Of a stretch of DNA of 64,000 bases, positions 34,723 to 44,293 are shown piece after piece (within the stretch, counting starts at the first letter, position 1; each line of letters starts with the position of its first letter). This DNA is from Firmicutes bacterium UBA2530. GTDB lineage: Bacteria > Bacillota > Clostridia > Tissierellales > Sedimentibacteraceae. The notes beneath the pieces were generated by a model. That model ran no database searches. It was not told where the DNA came from and saw only the letters and a program-made list of their open reading frames with translations. The stretch covers positions 10,681-74,680 of the forward strand of contig DDNC01000023.1 in assembly GCA_002340985.1 (NCBI GenBank), read 5' to 3'. The position numbers and the translations under genes are program-made.

Positions 34723-35373
34723 TTAAATAAGGTTATTTTTAACCGCAAAAACAGCCAGTTGTGTTCTGTCTCTCATATCCAGCTTTATAAGAATTCTTGT
34801 TATGTGATTTTTTACCGTACCCTGACTTAAAAATAATTGTTCTGATATTTCCTTGTTATTTCTGCCGTCCGCAATCAACCTGCATATTTCGATTTCTCTT
34901 TCTGTCAACAGATTGAGCCTCGGATCAATAATTTTATCCACAGTTTCATTAGCAAGCTGTGCAAACTTGTCTATGACCTTCGCAGCTACCTCCTGCTGAA
35001 TAAGTCCGCCCCCACTGAATACACTGCGCACAGCACAGGCTATTTCAGAAGGTGGTGCATCCTTCAGCATATATCCCGAAGCTCCGTTTTTTAAGGCGTC
35101 ATATATGTATTTATCGTCGTTGAAGGTTGTGAGCACAATGACCTTAATTTCAGGAAAATCTCTTTTTATCATTGAGGTAGCCTCAACACCATTTAATTCT
35201 GGCATCTGTATGTCCATCAGAACTACATCCGGGCGCCTTATTCTGCACAGCTCATATGCTTTTCTTCCGTTATTCGCCGTTCCCGTTATCTCTATATCAT
35301 CTTCCGCTCCCAATATAAGCTTCAGACCTTCTGTCAATATATCCTGATCATCTGCCAGCAATACCTTAATCAT
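34723..35373 (-). CDS. NarL/LuxR-type response regulator
   Basis: A 216-residue two-component regulator: receiver domain (1-120) with the phosphorylation Asp in DVVLMDIQMPE and Lys in MLKDAPP, then a LuxR-type helix-turn-helix (about 150-210) with LTEREIEICRLIADGRNNKE and GTVKNHITRIL. It follows its histidine kinase by 18 bp. The adjacent exporter operon, 108 bp downstream, is the natural target (LiaSR/DesKR-like arrangement), which is inference. Confidence 0.92.
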   Translation of the reverse strand: MIKVLLADDQDILTEGLKLILGAEDDIEITGTANNGRKAYELCRIRRPDVVLMDIQMPELNGVEATSMIKRDFPEIKVIVLTTFNDDKYIYDALKNGASGYMLKDAPPSEIACAVRSVFSGGGLIQQEVAAKVIDKFAQLANETVDKIIDPRLNLLTEREIEICRLIADGRNNKEISEQLFLSQGTVKNHITRILIKLDMRDRTQLAVFAVKNNLI

Positions 35374-35391
35374 AATATCTCCCTATAAATT

Positions 35392-36540
35392 TTATTTGCG
35401 TAGATATCCGCTTACTATAAACCCGTTTTCGGATTTGAATTCCACATCACCGTTCAGTTCCTTAACTCTCTCTCTGATTCCTCTCATTCCGTATCCCTCT
35501 GCTATATCATCAGTCCCTCTGCCGTTGTCTCTTATTACAAAACGTACAACATCATCTAAATAATTAATTTCAGCCGATATTTCAGATGCCTTTCCGTGCC
35601 TCACAGCGTTTGTCATGGCCTCCTGCAGAATATGGTATATTGCATTAAATATCTTCTGATTATCCGGCATAGTTCCTTCTATTTTCAGGCCAATGGCTGT
35701 TCCCGTACTCTCTGAAAATTTCTCAGCAACCTCCCGAAGTGCGGCTGCCGGAGAAGAAGACTGTCCGGCTCCTCTCAGAGTTTCAACTACTTCGCGTATA
35801 CCGGAAAGATTGTCCTTTGCTGCCTTTACAGAATCTGCAATGAGTTCCTGTGCCTTTGGCGAATCTGTCATGAGATAATGTTCCGCCATCTGAAGCTGCA
35901 TTATGAGAGCAGTCATGCTGTGCCCTAAGTTATCATGAATATCCCTTGCTATTCGGTTCCGTTCTTCCACTGCCGAAAGCCTTTGTACCTCGTCTGTGTA
36001 TTCCTTCAGCTTTTTGTGAGCATCAAGAAGCTCCCTGTACAACATATCCTTTTTTTCTTTTTCCTGCCTGTTGTGCTGTGCAAATATTGCAACAATTAAA
36101 ATAAGTATACTTATTGTAAAAAAGAAAACCATTTGAGATATACTTGAAAGATTGAATCTGAAGTAAGTAAGATATATGAATTTAACCATGGAAACAAGAA
36201 TATCTGCTATTCCGATTATTATTCCATGTTTGATTTCCAATGTGACAGCTGCTTCGAAAAGAAGGATTATGTAAAATGAATGAAGAAAATAGTTAATAAG
36301 GAGTCTTGAGTTGGTTTCTAAAATATATATTAGAACTAAATCTACGGCAAAAAGTGCAAAATAAAATCTTCCTTTTTCATTTATAAAATATTTAAGTATA
36401 TTATTTGCAATAAAAAATAAAAATACTGAAATCAGAATAAACAGCCTCTGCTGTTGTGCGTTTTCAAAATAAGCTGCCAATATGAACAATATTGATAAAA
36501 TTAGGATTTTAAGAATACAAAACCATTTGTTCTTTTCCAT
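35392..36540 (-). CDS. NarL-type sensor histidine kinase
   Basis: A 382-residue kinase with five or six N-terminal membrane helices (about 8-150), a coiled-coil linker (160-195), a HisKA_3 domain with phospho-acceptor His in ARDIHDNLGHSM, and a HATPase domain with DNGRGTD and GYGMRGIRERV. The absence of a large external loop suggests it senses membrane state or a partner transporter. It lies 60 bp after kamE, a gap largely filled by a hairpin, so some transcription from the lysine operon may reach it. Confidence 0.9.
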   Translation of the reverse strand: MEKNKWFCILKILILSILFILAAYFENAQQQRLFILISVFLFFIANNILKYFINEKGRFYFALFAVDLVLIYILETNSRLLINYFLHSFYIILLFEAAVTLEIKHGIIIGIADILVSMVKFIYLTYFRFNLSSISQMVFFFTISILILIVAIFAQHNRQEKEKKDMLYRELLDAHKKLKEYTDEVQRLSAVEERNRIARDIHDNLGHSMTALIMQLQMAEHYLMTDSPKAQELIADSVKAAKDNLSGIREVVETLRGAGQSSSPAAALREVAEKFSESTGTAIGLKIEGTMPDNQKIFNAIYHILQEAMTNAVRHGKASEISAEINYLDDVVRFVIRDNGRGTDDIAEGYGMRGIRERVKELNGDVEFKSENGFIVSGYLRK

Positions 36541-36556
36541 ATAGTACCTCCGTCCA

Positions 36557-36586
36557 TTAAAATAAGGAAGGTTACCCTTCCTTATT
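36557..36586 (-). terminator. Probable terminator or attenuator after kamE
   Basis: An 11-bp perfect stem AATAAGGAAGG/CCTTCCTTATT with loop TTAC (36561-36586), followed on the minus strand by TTTTAAT. The T run is short, so some readthrough into the histidine kinase is likely. Confidence 0.6.
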
Positions 36587-36600
36587 ATGTCAGTATATAA

Positions 36601-37359
36601 CTATATCAGATTTCTTTCAACTATTTGTTTTACGACAAATGTTGCAACGTGGTTTGCAAAGCTTCCTGAACCGAAGCCTGCATCATAGCCAAGCTCCTGA
36701 GCCAGGTCATGTGAAATACGCGGACCTCCGCATACAAGAACGATCTTGTCTCTCAGGCCTTCGGCTTCAATCATTTCAACCAATTGTGTAAGATTTGCAA
36801 TATGCACATCCTTTTGAGTTACAACCTGTGAAACCAGTATTGCATCGGCTTTAAGGTCTATTGCTCTTGCAATAAGCTCCTCATTTGGAACCTGGCTGCC
36901 CATGTTTATAGCTTCTATTCCCTTGTATCTCTCAAGTCCGTAATTTCCGTCAAAGCCCTTCATGTTCATGATTGCATCGATACCAACAGTGTGTGCGTCA
37001 GTACCTGTACATGCTCCAACTATTACAACAGGTCTCTTGATATTTTCCCTTATATATTCTTCCACTTCATCCCTGTCCATGAATTCAATATCTACCTTGG
37101 GAACCTCAACTGTTGTATAGTCAACTGTATGAGTGCATTTTCCATACATTACAAAGTAGGTATATCCTATGCCAAGGTCTTTTGAATAAACTACAGCAGG
37201 TTCATCAAATCCCATTTTTGCTGCAAGCTGTCTTGCTGCTTCACTTGCCTCATCTCCGTATGGTACAGGCAATGTAAAGCTCATCTGAACCATACCGTCA
37301 TTCAGAGTATCACCATAAGGCTTTATTTTCGTTAAATCAACTTTCTGAGTATTTTCCAC
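36601..37359 (-). CDS. kamE: Lysine 5,6-aminomutase, beta subunit
   Basis: The 252-residue B12-binding subunit of the PLP- and adenosylcobalamin-dependent mutase that moves the terminal amino group of D-lysine or beta-lysine (to 3,5-diaminohexanoate). The cobalamin motif DxHxxG is DAHTVG at 121-126, with His123 as the expected cobalt ligand. Lys134, eleven residues on, corresponds by spacing to the PLP-binding lysine of the characterised Acetoanaerobium enzyme. It overlaps the stop of kamD by one base, so the subunits are translationally coupled. Confidence 0.95.
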   Translation of the reverse strand: MENTQKVDLTKIKPYGDTLNDGMVQMSFTLPVPYGDEASEAARQLAAKMGFDEPAVVYSKDLGIGYTYFVMYGKCTHTVDYTTVEVPKVDIEFMDRDEVEEYIRENIKRPVVIVGACTGTDAHTVGIDAIMNMKGFDGNYGLERYKGIEAINMGSQVPNEELIARAIDLKADAILVSQVVTQKDVHIANLTQLVEMIEAEGLRDKIVLVCGGPRISHDLAQELGYDAGFGSGSFANHVATFVVKQIVERNLI

Positions 37360-38915
37360 TACCTGTCACCTCCCAGCATTAAATCTATGAATGGATTAAC
37401 ATATTGCTCGTTCTTTTCAACAACACCTTCAAGACCCTTTCCTCCGGTGAAGCCTCTTTTTACTCCGCCGAATTTTCCCTGCTCGATTGTGCTGAATATT
37501 CCTTCTTTTTCAATATCTCTCAGCAGCTCCTCAGCCTTAGCCAGAACCTCCTGAGCTCTCTTCTGTATAATTCCGTCTTTTTTGAACTCAACTTCCTCAC
37601 CGATATCCTTGGCATTTGTGAAAATGTATTTCGCATTTTCAATAGAAAGCATTCTGTCCTGAAGATGAGGTGTATGAATTGCTTCAGTAGGCATTCCTAA
37701 AAGCTGAATTCCCTGGTGTGTCCATATAGATATGAAGTTGAACAGCGCATCCTGCAAATGTCCCTTGAATATATTTCCTGTCATGAACTTCGTAGGAGGC
37801 ATGTATTTCAACGGAGCCTTAGGGAATATTTCTCTTGCCATCTGTGCCTGAGCAAGCTCCAGCAAAAATCCGTTTTCCACTGATGGATTCATTTCAAATG
37901 CATGACCCAGACCCATTTGTTCTTCAGGTATTCCTGCCTTTAGTGCGTACTGCTCATTTATAAACTGTGATGCAAGTACTGTATGCGCTTCTTCAACAGC
38001 ATCTGCTGTTGTAAGGTAGTTGTCCTCACCTGTATTTATGATTATTCCGGCAAAGCCGTTTATAATTCTTGAGAAATATTGGTCTACCAATGTTCTCTGC
38101 ATGTTGATATCTCTGAATAGTATTCCGTAAAGAGCATCGTTGAGCATTACATCCAGTCTTTCAATAGCTCCCATTGCTGCTATTTCAGGCATACAAAGAC
38201 CTGAGCAGTAGTTGCACAAACGGATGTATCTTCCTACCTCCTGACCAACGTCGTCAAGAGCCTTTCTCATTATTCTGAAGTTCTCCTGAGTTGCAAATGT
38301 ACCGCCGAAGCCTTCTGTTGTTGCTCCGTAAGGAACATAGTCCAGCAAGCTCTGTCCTGTTGTTCTAATAACGGCTATTACATCTGCTCCCTGTCTTGCG
38401 GCAGCCTGAGCCTGAATAATGTCTTCAAAAATATTTCCTGTGGCAACAATTACATACAGGTATGGCTTTCTGCCTTCACCTATTGTATTGATGTACTCAT
38501 TTCTTTTTTCTCTGTTGCTCTTTATTTTTTCAACAGTTTTTTCTGCTGTCTTGTAAATTGCGTCAATAATTTTATTTTCATCAGCTATTGGCAGCTTTGT
38601 GATTTCTATTTCTCCTGTGCTTACCGCTTCCGCGATTTCCTGAGGTGTCTTGCCTGTCTGCACCATTGCGTTTCCTATCCAGAATGCAGCTCCCTTTGAC
38701 AATCCGCCTCCTTCTTTAATGCTGTCTACAAGCACATTTGGCAGCGGTTTTTCGATTTCATCCACACCGTCAATGCCCATGAGTCTTGCAACTGTTCTTT
38801 CAACCGCAACAGTTGTGTTTTTGTCTATAAACTGCTGCGTACTTTCTGCTATGCGTGCTGCAGCTGAACGTGCGCTTTGAATGAGCTCCGGATTTAAATT
38901 TAACTTGCTCTCCAT
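37359..38915 (-). CDS. kamD: Lysine 5,6-aminomutase, alpha subunit
   Basis: The 518-residue catalytic TIM-barrel subunit, of normal length for KamD/OraS-like proteins. It opens MESKLNLNPELIQSARSAAA and contains LYGILFRDINMQRTL and GIIINTGEDNYLTTADAVEEAHTV segments typical of the family. Together with KamE it acts on beta-lysine made by KamA. Sixteen bases separate it from kamC; AAGGAGG precedes the ATG. Confidence 0.95.
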   Translation of the reverse strand: MESKLNLNPELIQSARSAAARIAESTQQFIDKNTTVAVERTVARLMGIDGVDEIEKPLPNVLVDSIKEGGGLSKGAAFWIGNAMVQTGKTPQEIAEAVSTGEIEITKLPIADENKIIDAIYKTAEKTVEKIKSNREKRNEYINTIGEGRKPYLYVIVATGNIFEDIIQAQAAARQGADVIAVIRTTGQSLLDYVPYGATTEGFGGTFATQENFRIMRKALDDVGQEVGRYIRLCNYCSGLCMPEIAAMGAIERLDVMLNDALYGILFRDINMQRTLVDQYFSRIINGFAGIIINTGEDNYLTTADAVEEAHTVLASQFINEQYALKAGIPEEQMGLGHAFEMNPSVENGFLLELAQAQMAREIFPKAPLKYMPPTKFMTGNIFKGHLQDALFNFISIWTHQGIQLLGMPTEAIHTPHLQDRMLSIENAKYIFTNAKDIGEEVEFKKDGIIQKRAQEVLAKAEELLRDIEKEGIFSTIEQGKFGGVKRGFTGGKGLEGVVEKNEQYVNPFIDLMLGGDR

Positions 38916-38930
38916 AATTCCTCCTTGAAA

Positions 38931-40523
38931 TTAATCGTTTATATATCTTTCTGCATCTATAATTATTTCCTCATAAATTCCTGCCATCTTAGCTATTTTA
39001 ATAGCGTCCTTTGGTATATCCTTTTGATACTTTACCTCAATCAATCTGTAGTCCATATATTCAGCTATCTGGTCTATGTTGTTTATCTTAAATAAATCAG
39101 CCTCACCAGGAAGAACAAGCCCTGCAACCTGTAAATTTTGCACGTCTTCATCGTTAGCTACATTGTCATAATGGGTTGTCAGCACTGTTATGCAATTCTT
39201 ATTTTTCAGATAATTCACCACTGCCTTCGTAATTGCATAACCTTCCTTTGGATTGGTACCTCCTGCCAGCTCGTCAATTAAAATAAGGCATCTTTTTTCA
39301 GAATAATCCAACGCTTCTTTTAAGTTAACAATTTCGGCTCCAAAGGTACTAAGTCCTTTTTCAATGGACTGATCATCTCCAACAGATATAAAAATATGCT
39401 CAAAGAGACACAGTCTTGCATATTCACACGGAATAAACATTCCATATGCAGCCAATGCAGCAATCTGGCCAATCATCCTTAGACTTACTGTTTTTCCGCC
39501 CATATTTGCGCCTGTAATACAAACTGCATTTTTTCTAAGGCTCAAATCAACCGGCACATATGTTTTGTGCTTTTCTTTAAGGCTTTTTTCAAGCTTCAGG
39601 TTTCTTCCGGATTTTACAGTTATCTCAAGATCCTGTGTTATCTCCGGCTCAACAGAATTTGTTTTCTGAGCGTAATTTGCTCTTGCAATCAAATAGTCTG
39701 TTTCACCGATTACATTTATATTGTCTGTTATTGTGGCGTGATATTCCTTTATTTTCTCAGAAATTCTCTGTCTTATGAGGAATTCCTCTTCTTCTTCCTC
39801 ATTCCTCAGATGCTCAAGCTCCTGCTCAAGCCCGTCAATTTCTTCGTTATTTTTTATTTTAAAAATAACATTCAGATAGTTTTCGCCGGAAACTCTCAAA
39901 TTGCCTTCCTTTGAGAGCTCTTCCGCTTTTTCTTTATTAGACTTGCTCACGGTTACCTCATCCTTGAGGTTTAGCTTTACGTCATATTTTTTTTCTATTG
40001 TTTCTTTAATTGCCTTTTTTAATACCGCAATATTCTTTTCTGCCTGCTTCTTTTTTAATCTTATGTCTTTTAGCTTTTCGGAATATTCGTCATAGATATA
40101 AAATGTGTTGAGCTTTTCGTGAGCGGGATCCAGCAGCTCATAAAGCTGCGGCATGGGTGTTAATTTTAAATCATCCATTCGAAATGTCTTTAAAACCTTC
40201 TCCAATCTTTCTGTCTGAATGAGAAAGTTTTTTACTTCAAACAGTTCAACCTCGTCCAACACCTGATTTTTTTTCGCCCTGTCTATTGTCTCATATATGT
40301 TTTTTACATGTTTGAGAACATCAATGATATCTCGCCTTTTGGAGCTTTCAATAAATGCCCTTATTTTATTGAACGCGTTTCTGAGATCTGCCTCTTGACC
40401 TCTCTTAAAAGGCTTTGCTTCCTGTTTCTTCTTGATACCATATTCCGTAATGGGCTTAACCTCATTAAAAATATAATCAAAGTTTATATTTTTAACCGTG
40501 CTTTCCGTCATAAATTCAGTCAA
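38931..40523 (-). CDS. kamC: MutS-like reactivase ATPase for lysine 5,6-aminomutase
   Basis: A 530-residue protein with a MutS-type ATPase domain at its C-terminus: ITGANMGGKTVSLRMIG (Walker A) and LILIDELAGGTNPKEGYA (Walker B). The N-terminal half is a long helical, partly coiled-coil lever region. It lacks the mismatch-recognition domain of true MutS. With KamB it is annotated in this operon type as a reactivation factor that exchanges damaged cobalamin. Its start overlaps the kamB stop by 4 bp (ATGA). Confidence 0.9.
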   Translation of the reverse strand: MTEFMTESTVKNINFDYIFNEVKPITEYGIKKKQEAKPFKRGQEADLRNAFNKIRAFIESSKRRDIIDVLKHVKNIYETIDRAKKNQVLDEVELFEVKNFLIQTERLEKVLKTFRMDDLKLTPMPQLYELLDPAHEKLNTFYIYDEYSEKLKDIRLKKKQAEKNIAVLKKAIKETIEKKYDVKLNLKDEVTVSKSNKEKAEELSKEGNLRVSGENYLNVIFKIKNNEEIDGLEQELEHLRNEEEEEEFLIRQRISEKIKEYHATITDNINVIGETDYLIARANYAQKTNSVEPEITQDLEITVKSGRNLKLEKSLKEKHKTYVPVDLSLRKNAVCITGANMGGKTVSLRMIGQIAALAAYGMFIPCEYARLCLFEHIFISVGDDQSIEKGLSTFGAEIVNLKEALDYSEKRCLILIDELAGGTNPKEGYAITKAVVNYLKNKNCITVLTTHYDNVANDEDVQNLQVAGLVLPGEADLFKINNIDQIAEYMDYRLIEVKYQKDIPKDAIKIAKMAGIYEEIIIDAERYIND

Positions 40524-41548
40524 TCAAAATCACCGCCTGACACTACATCTACTATTTTAACCCCGGGAATATATTTTTTCATTTCTGATTTGAAAATCTC
40601 ACTGTCAAAAAAATACCCTGCCGGAGATACGGGATTAAGGGTTACAGCTATTACATTCACGCTGTTTACGGTTTCAACCGTCAGACCCTTTCTCCTAAGC
40701 TCGTTCCACACATTTATGTCTGTGAACAGCTTTGTTCCGTCTTCAATTATTATTTTAATGCCTCTTAAAAATTTATTTTCACCTATATCTTTTAACAGGG
40801 AGGTGGTCACAGCGCCCCTGATGTACACATATTCCGCATTTTCATCGATCAGCTCGCTTATTTTCTTGCCTCCGGTTATGCTTGTTGCAATATCAGGTAC
40901 AATTACACTTCCCGTATTCTGTATAATACAGGTTTTTCTGTGTTTCTGTATGATTTTTCTCACATCGCTTCCCGCTTGAGCAAGATTGAAGCATTCAACG
41001 GAATGCGCGGTTTTTTCCAAAACCTTTTTCATATCCCTGCTCAATACCGCTCCTGCCGCAACGATACATGCATCTGTCACCGCAGGAGATGAAACAGCCT
41101 TTCTGTCAATTGCCCCATCAATAAAAACAACCTGAGCTCCGTGATGTCTCAGCCGTTCTGCCACATACTTCATATCAGCAGTGCTTACAGGTCCGGCAAT
41201 CTGTATATTGCCTCTCTGTCTTACCTTGACAATTACGACTTCACCCATCGGAGTAGGTATTCCTGTTGTTTCTAATATCTCTGTCTTTGCTTCAGAAAGC
41301 ATAAGAGCCTTTTTGGCCGTAGCCGCATACATTCCTTCAGCTACCATAATCGTCGGCTTCTGGGTCTGTGTTACAAGGTCCACACTTTCACCGTCTCTGC
41401 CTGTTGAAGTTATACCTATATTTAAACCTGAATTTTCTGCCTCTTCTATGAGATAATTGAGGGTGACAGTCTTGCCTGAATTCTTTGCAAGCCCTATGAT
41501 TGAAACAGTGTTGTAATTATTTTGACTGATTATATCAATTAATCTCAT
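40520..41548 (-). CDS. kamB: Reactivase subunit for lysine 5,6-aminomutase
   Basis: A 342-residue protein with a P-loop near the N-terminus, GLAKNSGKTVTLNYL (about 20-34), consistent with nucleotide binding. The rest has no classical domain, but the protein is conserved in this exact position in lysine fermentation operons, where it is considered the partner of KamC in keeping the mutase active. Translation is coupled to kamC by a 4-bp overlap. Confidence 0.9.
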   Translation of the reverse strand: MRLIDIISQNNYNTVSIIGLAKNSGKTVTLNYLIEEAENSGLNIGITSTGRDGESVDLVTQTQKPTIMVAEGMYAATAKKALMLSEAKTEILETTGIPTPMGEVVIVKVRQRGNIQIAGPVSTADMKYVAERLRHHGAQVVFIDGAIDRKAVSSPAVTDACIVAAGAVLSRDMKKVLEKTAHSVECFNLAQAGSDVRKIIQKHRKTCIIQNTGSVIVPDIATSITGGKKISELIDENAEYVYIRGAVTTSLLKDIGENKFLRGIKIIIEDGTKLFTDINVWNELRRKGLTVETVNSVNVIAVTLNPVSPAGYFFDSEIFKSEMKKYIPGVKIVDVVSGGDFD

Positions 41549-41621
41549 ATGCCCTCTTTTATACTAACCGCCGCAAAGAATCTCACCTCAGCGAGATTCC
41601 TTGCATTGGAAGGTTTTTTAT

Positions 41622-42872
41622 TTATTTGTGTACTCTTTCTCTTCTTGCCAGCTTTGTAGGTTCAAGAGCAAGCTCATTACCTTGCAGCAGGCCTGCAACT
41701 CCTGTCAGAGGATCACTTTTCTTTCCTTGACATACGTCACATGTGCATTCAAGATCAGGAATATGAGGTTGAGTATATGTTGTAATAACGCCTTCGTAGT
41801 TTCTCAGTATTATTTTGTCTGCTGACTGTGAAATAACGTAGTTAGGCATTACAGGAATCTTTCCGCCGCCGCCCGGTGCATCAACAACAAATGTAGGTAC
41901 AGCATAGCCTGATGTATGTCCTCTCAAGCTTTCCATTATTTCAATACCCTTTGCAACAGGTGTTCTGAAATGTTCGATACCAAGTGAAAGGTCGCACTGA
42001 TAAATGTAGTACGGTCTAACTCTGTTTCTTACAAGCTTGTGAACTAAGTCTCTCATAATATGAGGACAATCATTAACTCCTCTTAATAATACTGACTGGT
42101 TTCCTAAAGGAATACCTGCATCAGCAAGCTTTCTCAACGCTTCCATTGATTCAGGAGTAAATTCCTTCGGATGGTTGAAGTGAGTATTAAGCCATATCGG
42201 ATGATATTTCTTAAGCATGTTAACCAAATCGTCAGTAATTCTCTGTGGACAAACAACAGGAGTTCTTGAACCCAGACGGATTATTTCAACGTGCGGTATT
42301 TCTCTCAGCTTTTTGATGATATATTCTAATTTTTCATCTGAAACAAGCAGACAGTCTCCGCCTGACAGCAATACGTCTCTTATAACAGGTGTATTTTTGA
42401 TGTATTCAATACATTTATCAATGTTTGTCATTGATACTTCATCATCGCATTGTCCCGCAAATCTTCTTCTTGTACAGTGTCTGCAATACATTGAGCACTG
42501 GTCTGTAATCAGGAAAAGAACTCTGTCAGGATATCTGTGTGTTAAGCCCGGTGCTGGTGAATCTGTGTCCTCATGGAGAGGGTCAAGCATATCTGCATCG
42601 CTTACATGTGTTTCAACAAACGTAGGAACAGCCTGCATTCTTATTGGATCTCTCGGGTCATCCTTATCCATGTGTGCTGCATAGTATGGAGTTATACCCA
42701 TTCTGAATTTTTCAAGAACCTTTGCAATTCTCTCTTCTTCTTCTGCTGTGATGTTAATAATTTGCTTCAGCTGATCAACAGTATCAATTCTGTTTTCTAC
42801 CTGCCACTTCCAGTCATCCCAATCTTCGGGTTTTACATCTTTCCAAAGTTCTATTTCGTTATAATAAGCCAC
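41622..42872 (-). CDS. kamA: Lysine 2,3-aminomutase
   Basis: A 416-residue radical SAM enzyme that converts L-lysine to L-beta-lysine with PLP as cofactor. The cluster motif CSMYCRHC (three cysteines for the [4Fe-4S]) is followed by TRRRFAG, and VDAPGGGGKIPVMPNYVI contains the PLP-binding lysine of the family. A C-terminal CTCDVCQGKK gives the cysteines that bind structural zinc in the clostridial enzyme. GTG start, with GGAGG 7 bases upstream. Confidence 0.96.
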   Translation of the reverse strand: MAYYNEIELWKDVKPEDWDDWKWQVENRIDTVDQLKQIINITAEEEERIAKVLEKFRMGITPYYAAHMDKDDPRDPIRMQAVPTFVETHVSDADMLDPLHEDTDSPAPGLTHRYPDRVLFLITDQCSMYCRHCTRRRFAGQCDDEVSMTNIDKCIEYIKNTPVIRDVLLSGGDCLLVSDEKLEYIIKKLREIPHVEIIRLGSRTPVVCPQRITDDLVNMLKKYHPIWLNTHFNHPKEFTPESMEALRKLADAGIPLGNQSVLLRGVNDCPHIMRDLVHKLVRNRVRPYYIYQCDLSLGIEHFRTPVAKGIEIMESLRGHTSGYAVPTFVVDAPGGGGKIPVMPNYVISQSADKIILRNYEGVITTYTQPHIPDLECTCDVCQGKKSDPLTGVAGLLQGNELALEPTKLARRERVHK

Positions 42873-42914
42873 CTTATTACCTCCGTTAATATTTTTTATA
42901 TATTCAATTAATAA

Positions 42915-43955
42915 TTAAGCGTACAATTCAGTATATAAATCTCTTAATTCTTTGCTTTCTCTCATTATCTGAAGAGCTGTGTCCGCATGTCCTTTTGTAT
43001 AGCCGTTTCCTACTATCATGTTAACGTCTTTGCCAACACCTTCAGCGCCTAATGCTGCTTTTGTAAAGCTTGTTGCCATACTGAAGAAATATACTGTTCC
43101 TTCATCTTTTGTTGCAAGTATTGCTGACATTTCACAGTTTGGTCTCGATACACAGCTTATTACGATATCGCATAATTTTCCGTCTGTCGCTTCCATTATT
43201 TTGTCATATACTTCTATTGCATTTGTAGCGTCTCCTGCTATGCATACATCTGCCAAGCCAAGCTTTTCGATTGTATCAAGAGAGCTTTGTCTGTGTGCCC
43301 AGCAAATAACCTTTCCGCTTTTTCCTGCTTTTTTCTTAGCTTCATACAAGCACAGGATACCTGACTTTCCGGCTCCTCCAAGAACAAGAACAGTGTCTCC
43401 TTCTTTAACAAGCTTTATAGTCTGCGCCGGAGCTCCTGCTACGTCAAGAACTGAAAGTGCAAGATTTTCAGGTACATCTGACGGTAGCTTTGCATAAATT
43501 CCGCTTTCAAATAAAATTGCCTTTCCTTTAATATCAACCTGGTCAATATCTTTTCTTACTGTAACTATATCTTCTATTACTAATGGTGTTAAAGACAATG
43601 AAACCAGTGTGGCAATTTTATCTCCAACTTTCAGGTCAGTTTTTCCTTCAAAAGCTGGTCCAACTTGCTCAACAGTTCCTATAAGCATTCCGCCTGAACC
43701 TGTAACCGGGTTCTGATGCTTTCCTCTTTCAGCAACAATTCCCTTCATTATTTCTTTAATCTTTTCTACATCTCCACCAGCCTGATCGCTTATCTGAGTG
43801 AAGCTTGCTGAGTCAACATTTAAAGTTTGTACATTTATCAATATTTCGTTGTCGTAAATTTCCATTGTGTTATCTACTTTAAGTGCCGGCTGTGGCAATA
43901 CACCCTTCGGTTCAATTACTCTGTGAGTTCCGTATGGATTTCCTTTTTTAAACAT
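42915..43955 (-). CDS. kdd: L-erythro-3,5-diaminohexanoate dehydrogenase
   Basis: A 346-residue NAD(P)-dependent dehydrogenase that oxidatively deaminates 3,5-diaminohexanoate, the product of KamDE, to 3-keto-5-aminohexanoate. It has a medium-chain alcohol-dehydrogenase-like fold with a nucleotide loop VLVLGGAGKSGIL, and starts MFKKGNPYGTHRVIEPKGVLP, typical of Kdd. It is the first gene of the lysine operon, 60-odd bases after the predicted sigma-54 transcription start. AGGAGG precedes the ATG. Confidence 0.93.
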   Translation of the reverse strand: MFKKGNPYGTHRVIEPKGVLPQPALKVDNTMEIYDNEILINVQTLNVDSASFTQISDQAGGDVEKIKEIMKGIVAERGKHQNPVTGSGGMLIGTVEQVGPAFEGKTDLKVGDKIATLVSLSLTPLVIEDIVTVRKDIDQVDIKGKAILFESGIYAKLPSDVPENLALSVLDVAGAPAQTIKLVKEGDTVLVLGGAGKSGILCLYEAKKKAGKSGKVICWAHRQSSLDTIEKLGLADVCIAGDATNAIEVYDKIMEATDGKLCDIVISCVSRPNCEMSAILATKDEGTVYFFSMATSFTKAALGAEGVGKDVNMIVGNGYTKGHADTALQIMRESKELRDLYTELYA

Positions 43956-44027
43956 AGCTCCTCCTGAAAATTAATTTCTTAATTTAGTATAGTGAAATTT
44001 AGAATATAAATATTCGCATTTATATAG

Positions 44028-44044
44028 TGCAATTATTATGCCAA
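44028..44044 (-). promoter_or_regulatory. Sigma-54 (-24/-12) promoter of the lysine operon
   Basis: The minus strand reads TTGGCATAATAATTGCA, with GG and GC ten bases apart. It lies about 75 bp upstream of kdd. The remainder of the 338-bp gap 43956-44293 holds the candidate enhancer (44115-44130) and the divergent murI promoter (44140-44168). Confidence 0.87.
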
Positions 44045-44114
44045 CTTATAAAGAAAATTAAAATACCTGATTTTCAATGTTTAATATTATTTAACTGACA
44101 AAGTTTTCATTCAA

Positions 44115-44130
44115 GTGCCGAAAATTCAGC
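44115..44130. promoter_or_regulatory. Candidate activator site shared with the activator's own gene
   Basis: GTGCCGAAAATTCAGC differs by one base from the right arm of the inverted repeat just before the sigma-54 activator gene (complement of 45592-45607, GTGCCTAAAATTCAGC). It lies about 85 bp upstream of the lysine operon promoter, suitable for an enhancer-binding protein. Only one half-site is clear here. Confidence 0.65.
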
Positions 44131-44139
44131 TTTTTGATA

Positions 44140-44168
44140 TTGCCCTGATTGTGCAATTCTGATATAAT
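44140..44168 (+). promoter_or_regulatory. SigA promoter of murI-DUF1934
   Basis: TTGCCC, a 17-bp spacer and TATAAT. The site at 44115-44130 is ten bases upstream of the -35 box, so a protein bound there could also affect murI. Confidence 0.65.
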
Positions 44169-44293
44169 ATGATAACATCTTTTATTGATTAATATATTTA
44201 ATGCAAATATAATATAATTATAATACAACACAGATACAGCATGAAAATATTGTAGGACAATAATTTTAAATGATTAATAAGAAGGGATAATAA

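Noticed and set aside
38931..40523. kamC as a DNA mismatch repair MutS
   Set aside because: Only the ATPase core is MutS-like, mismatch-recognition domains are missing and the operon context is lysine aminomutase.
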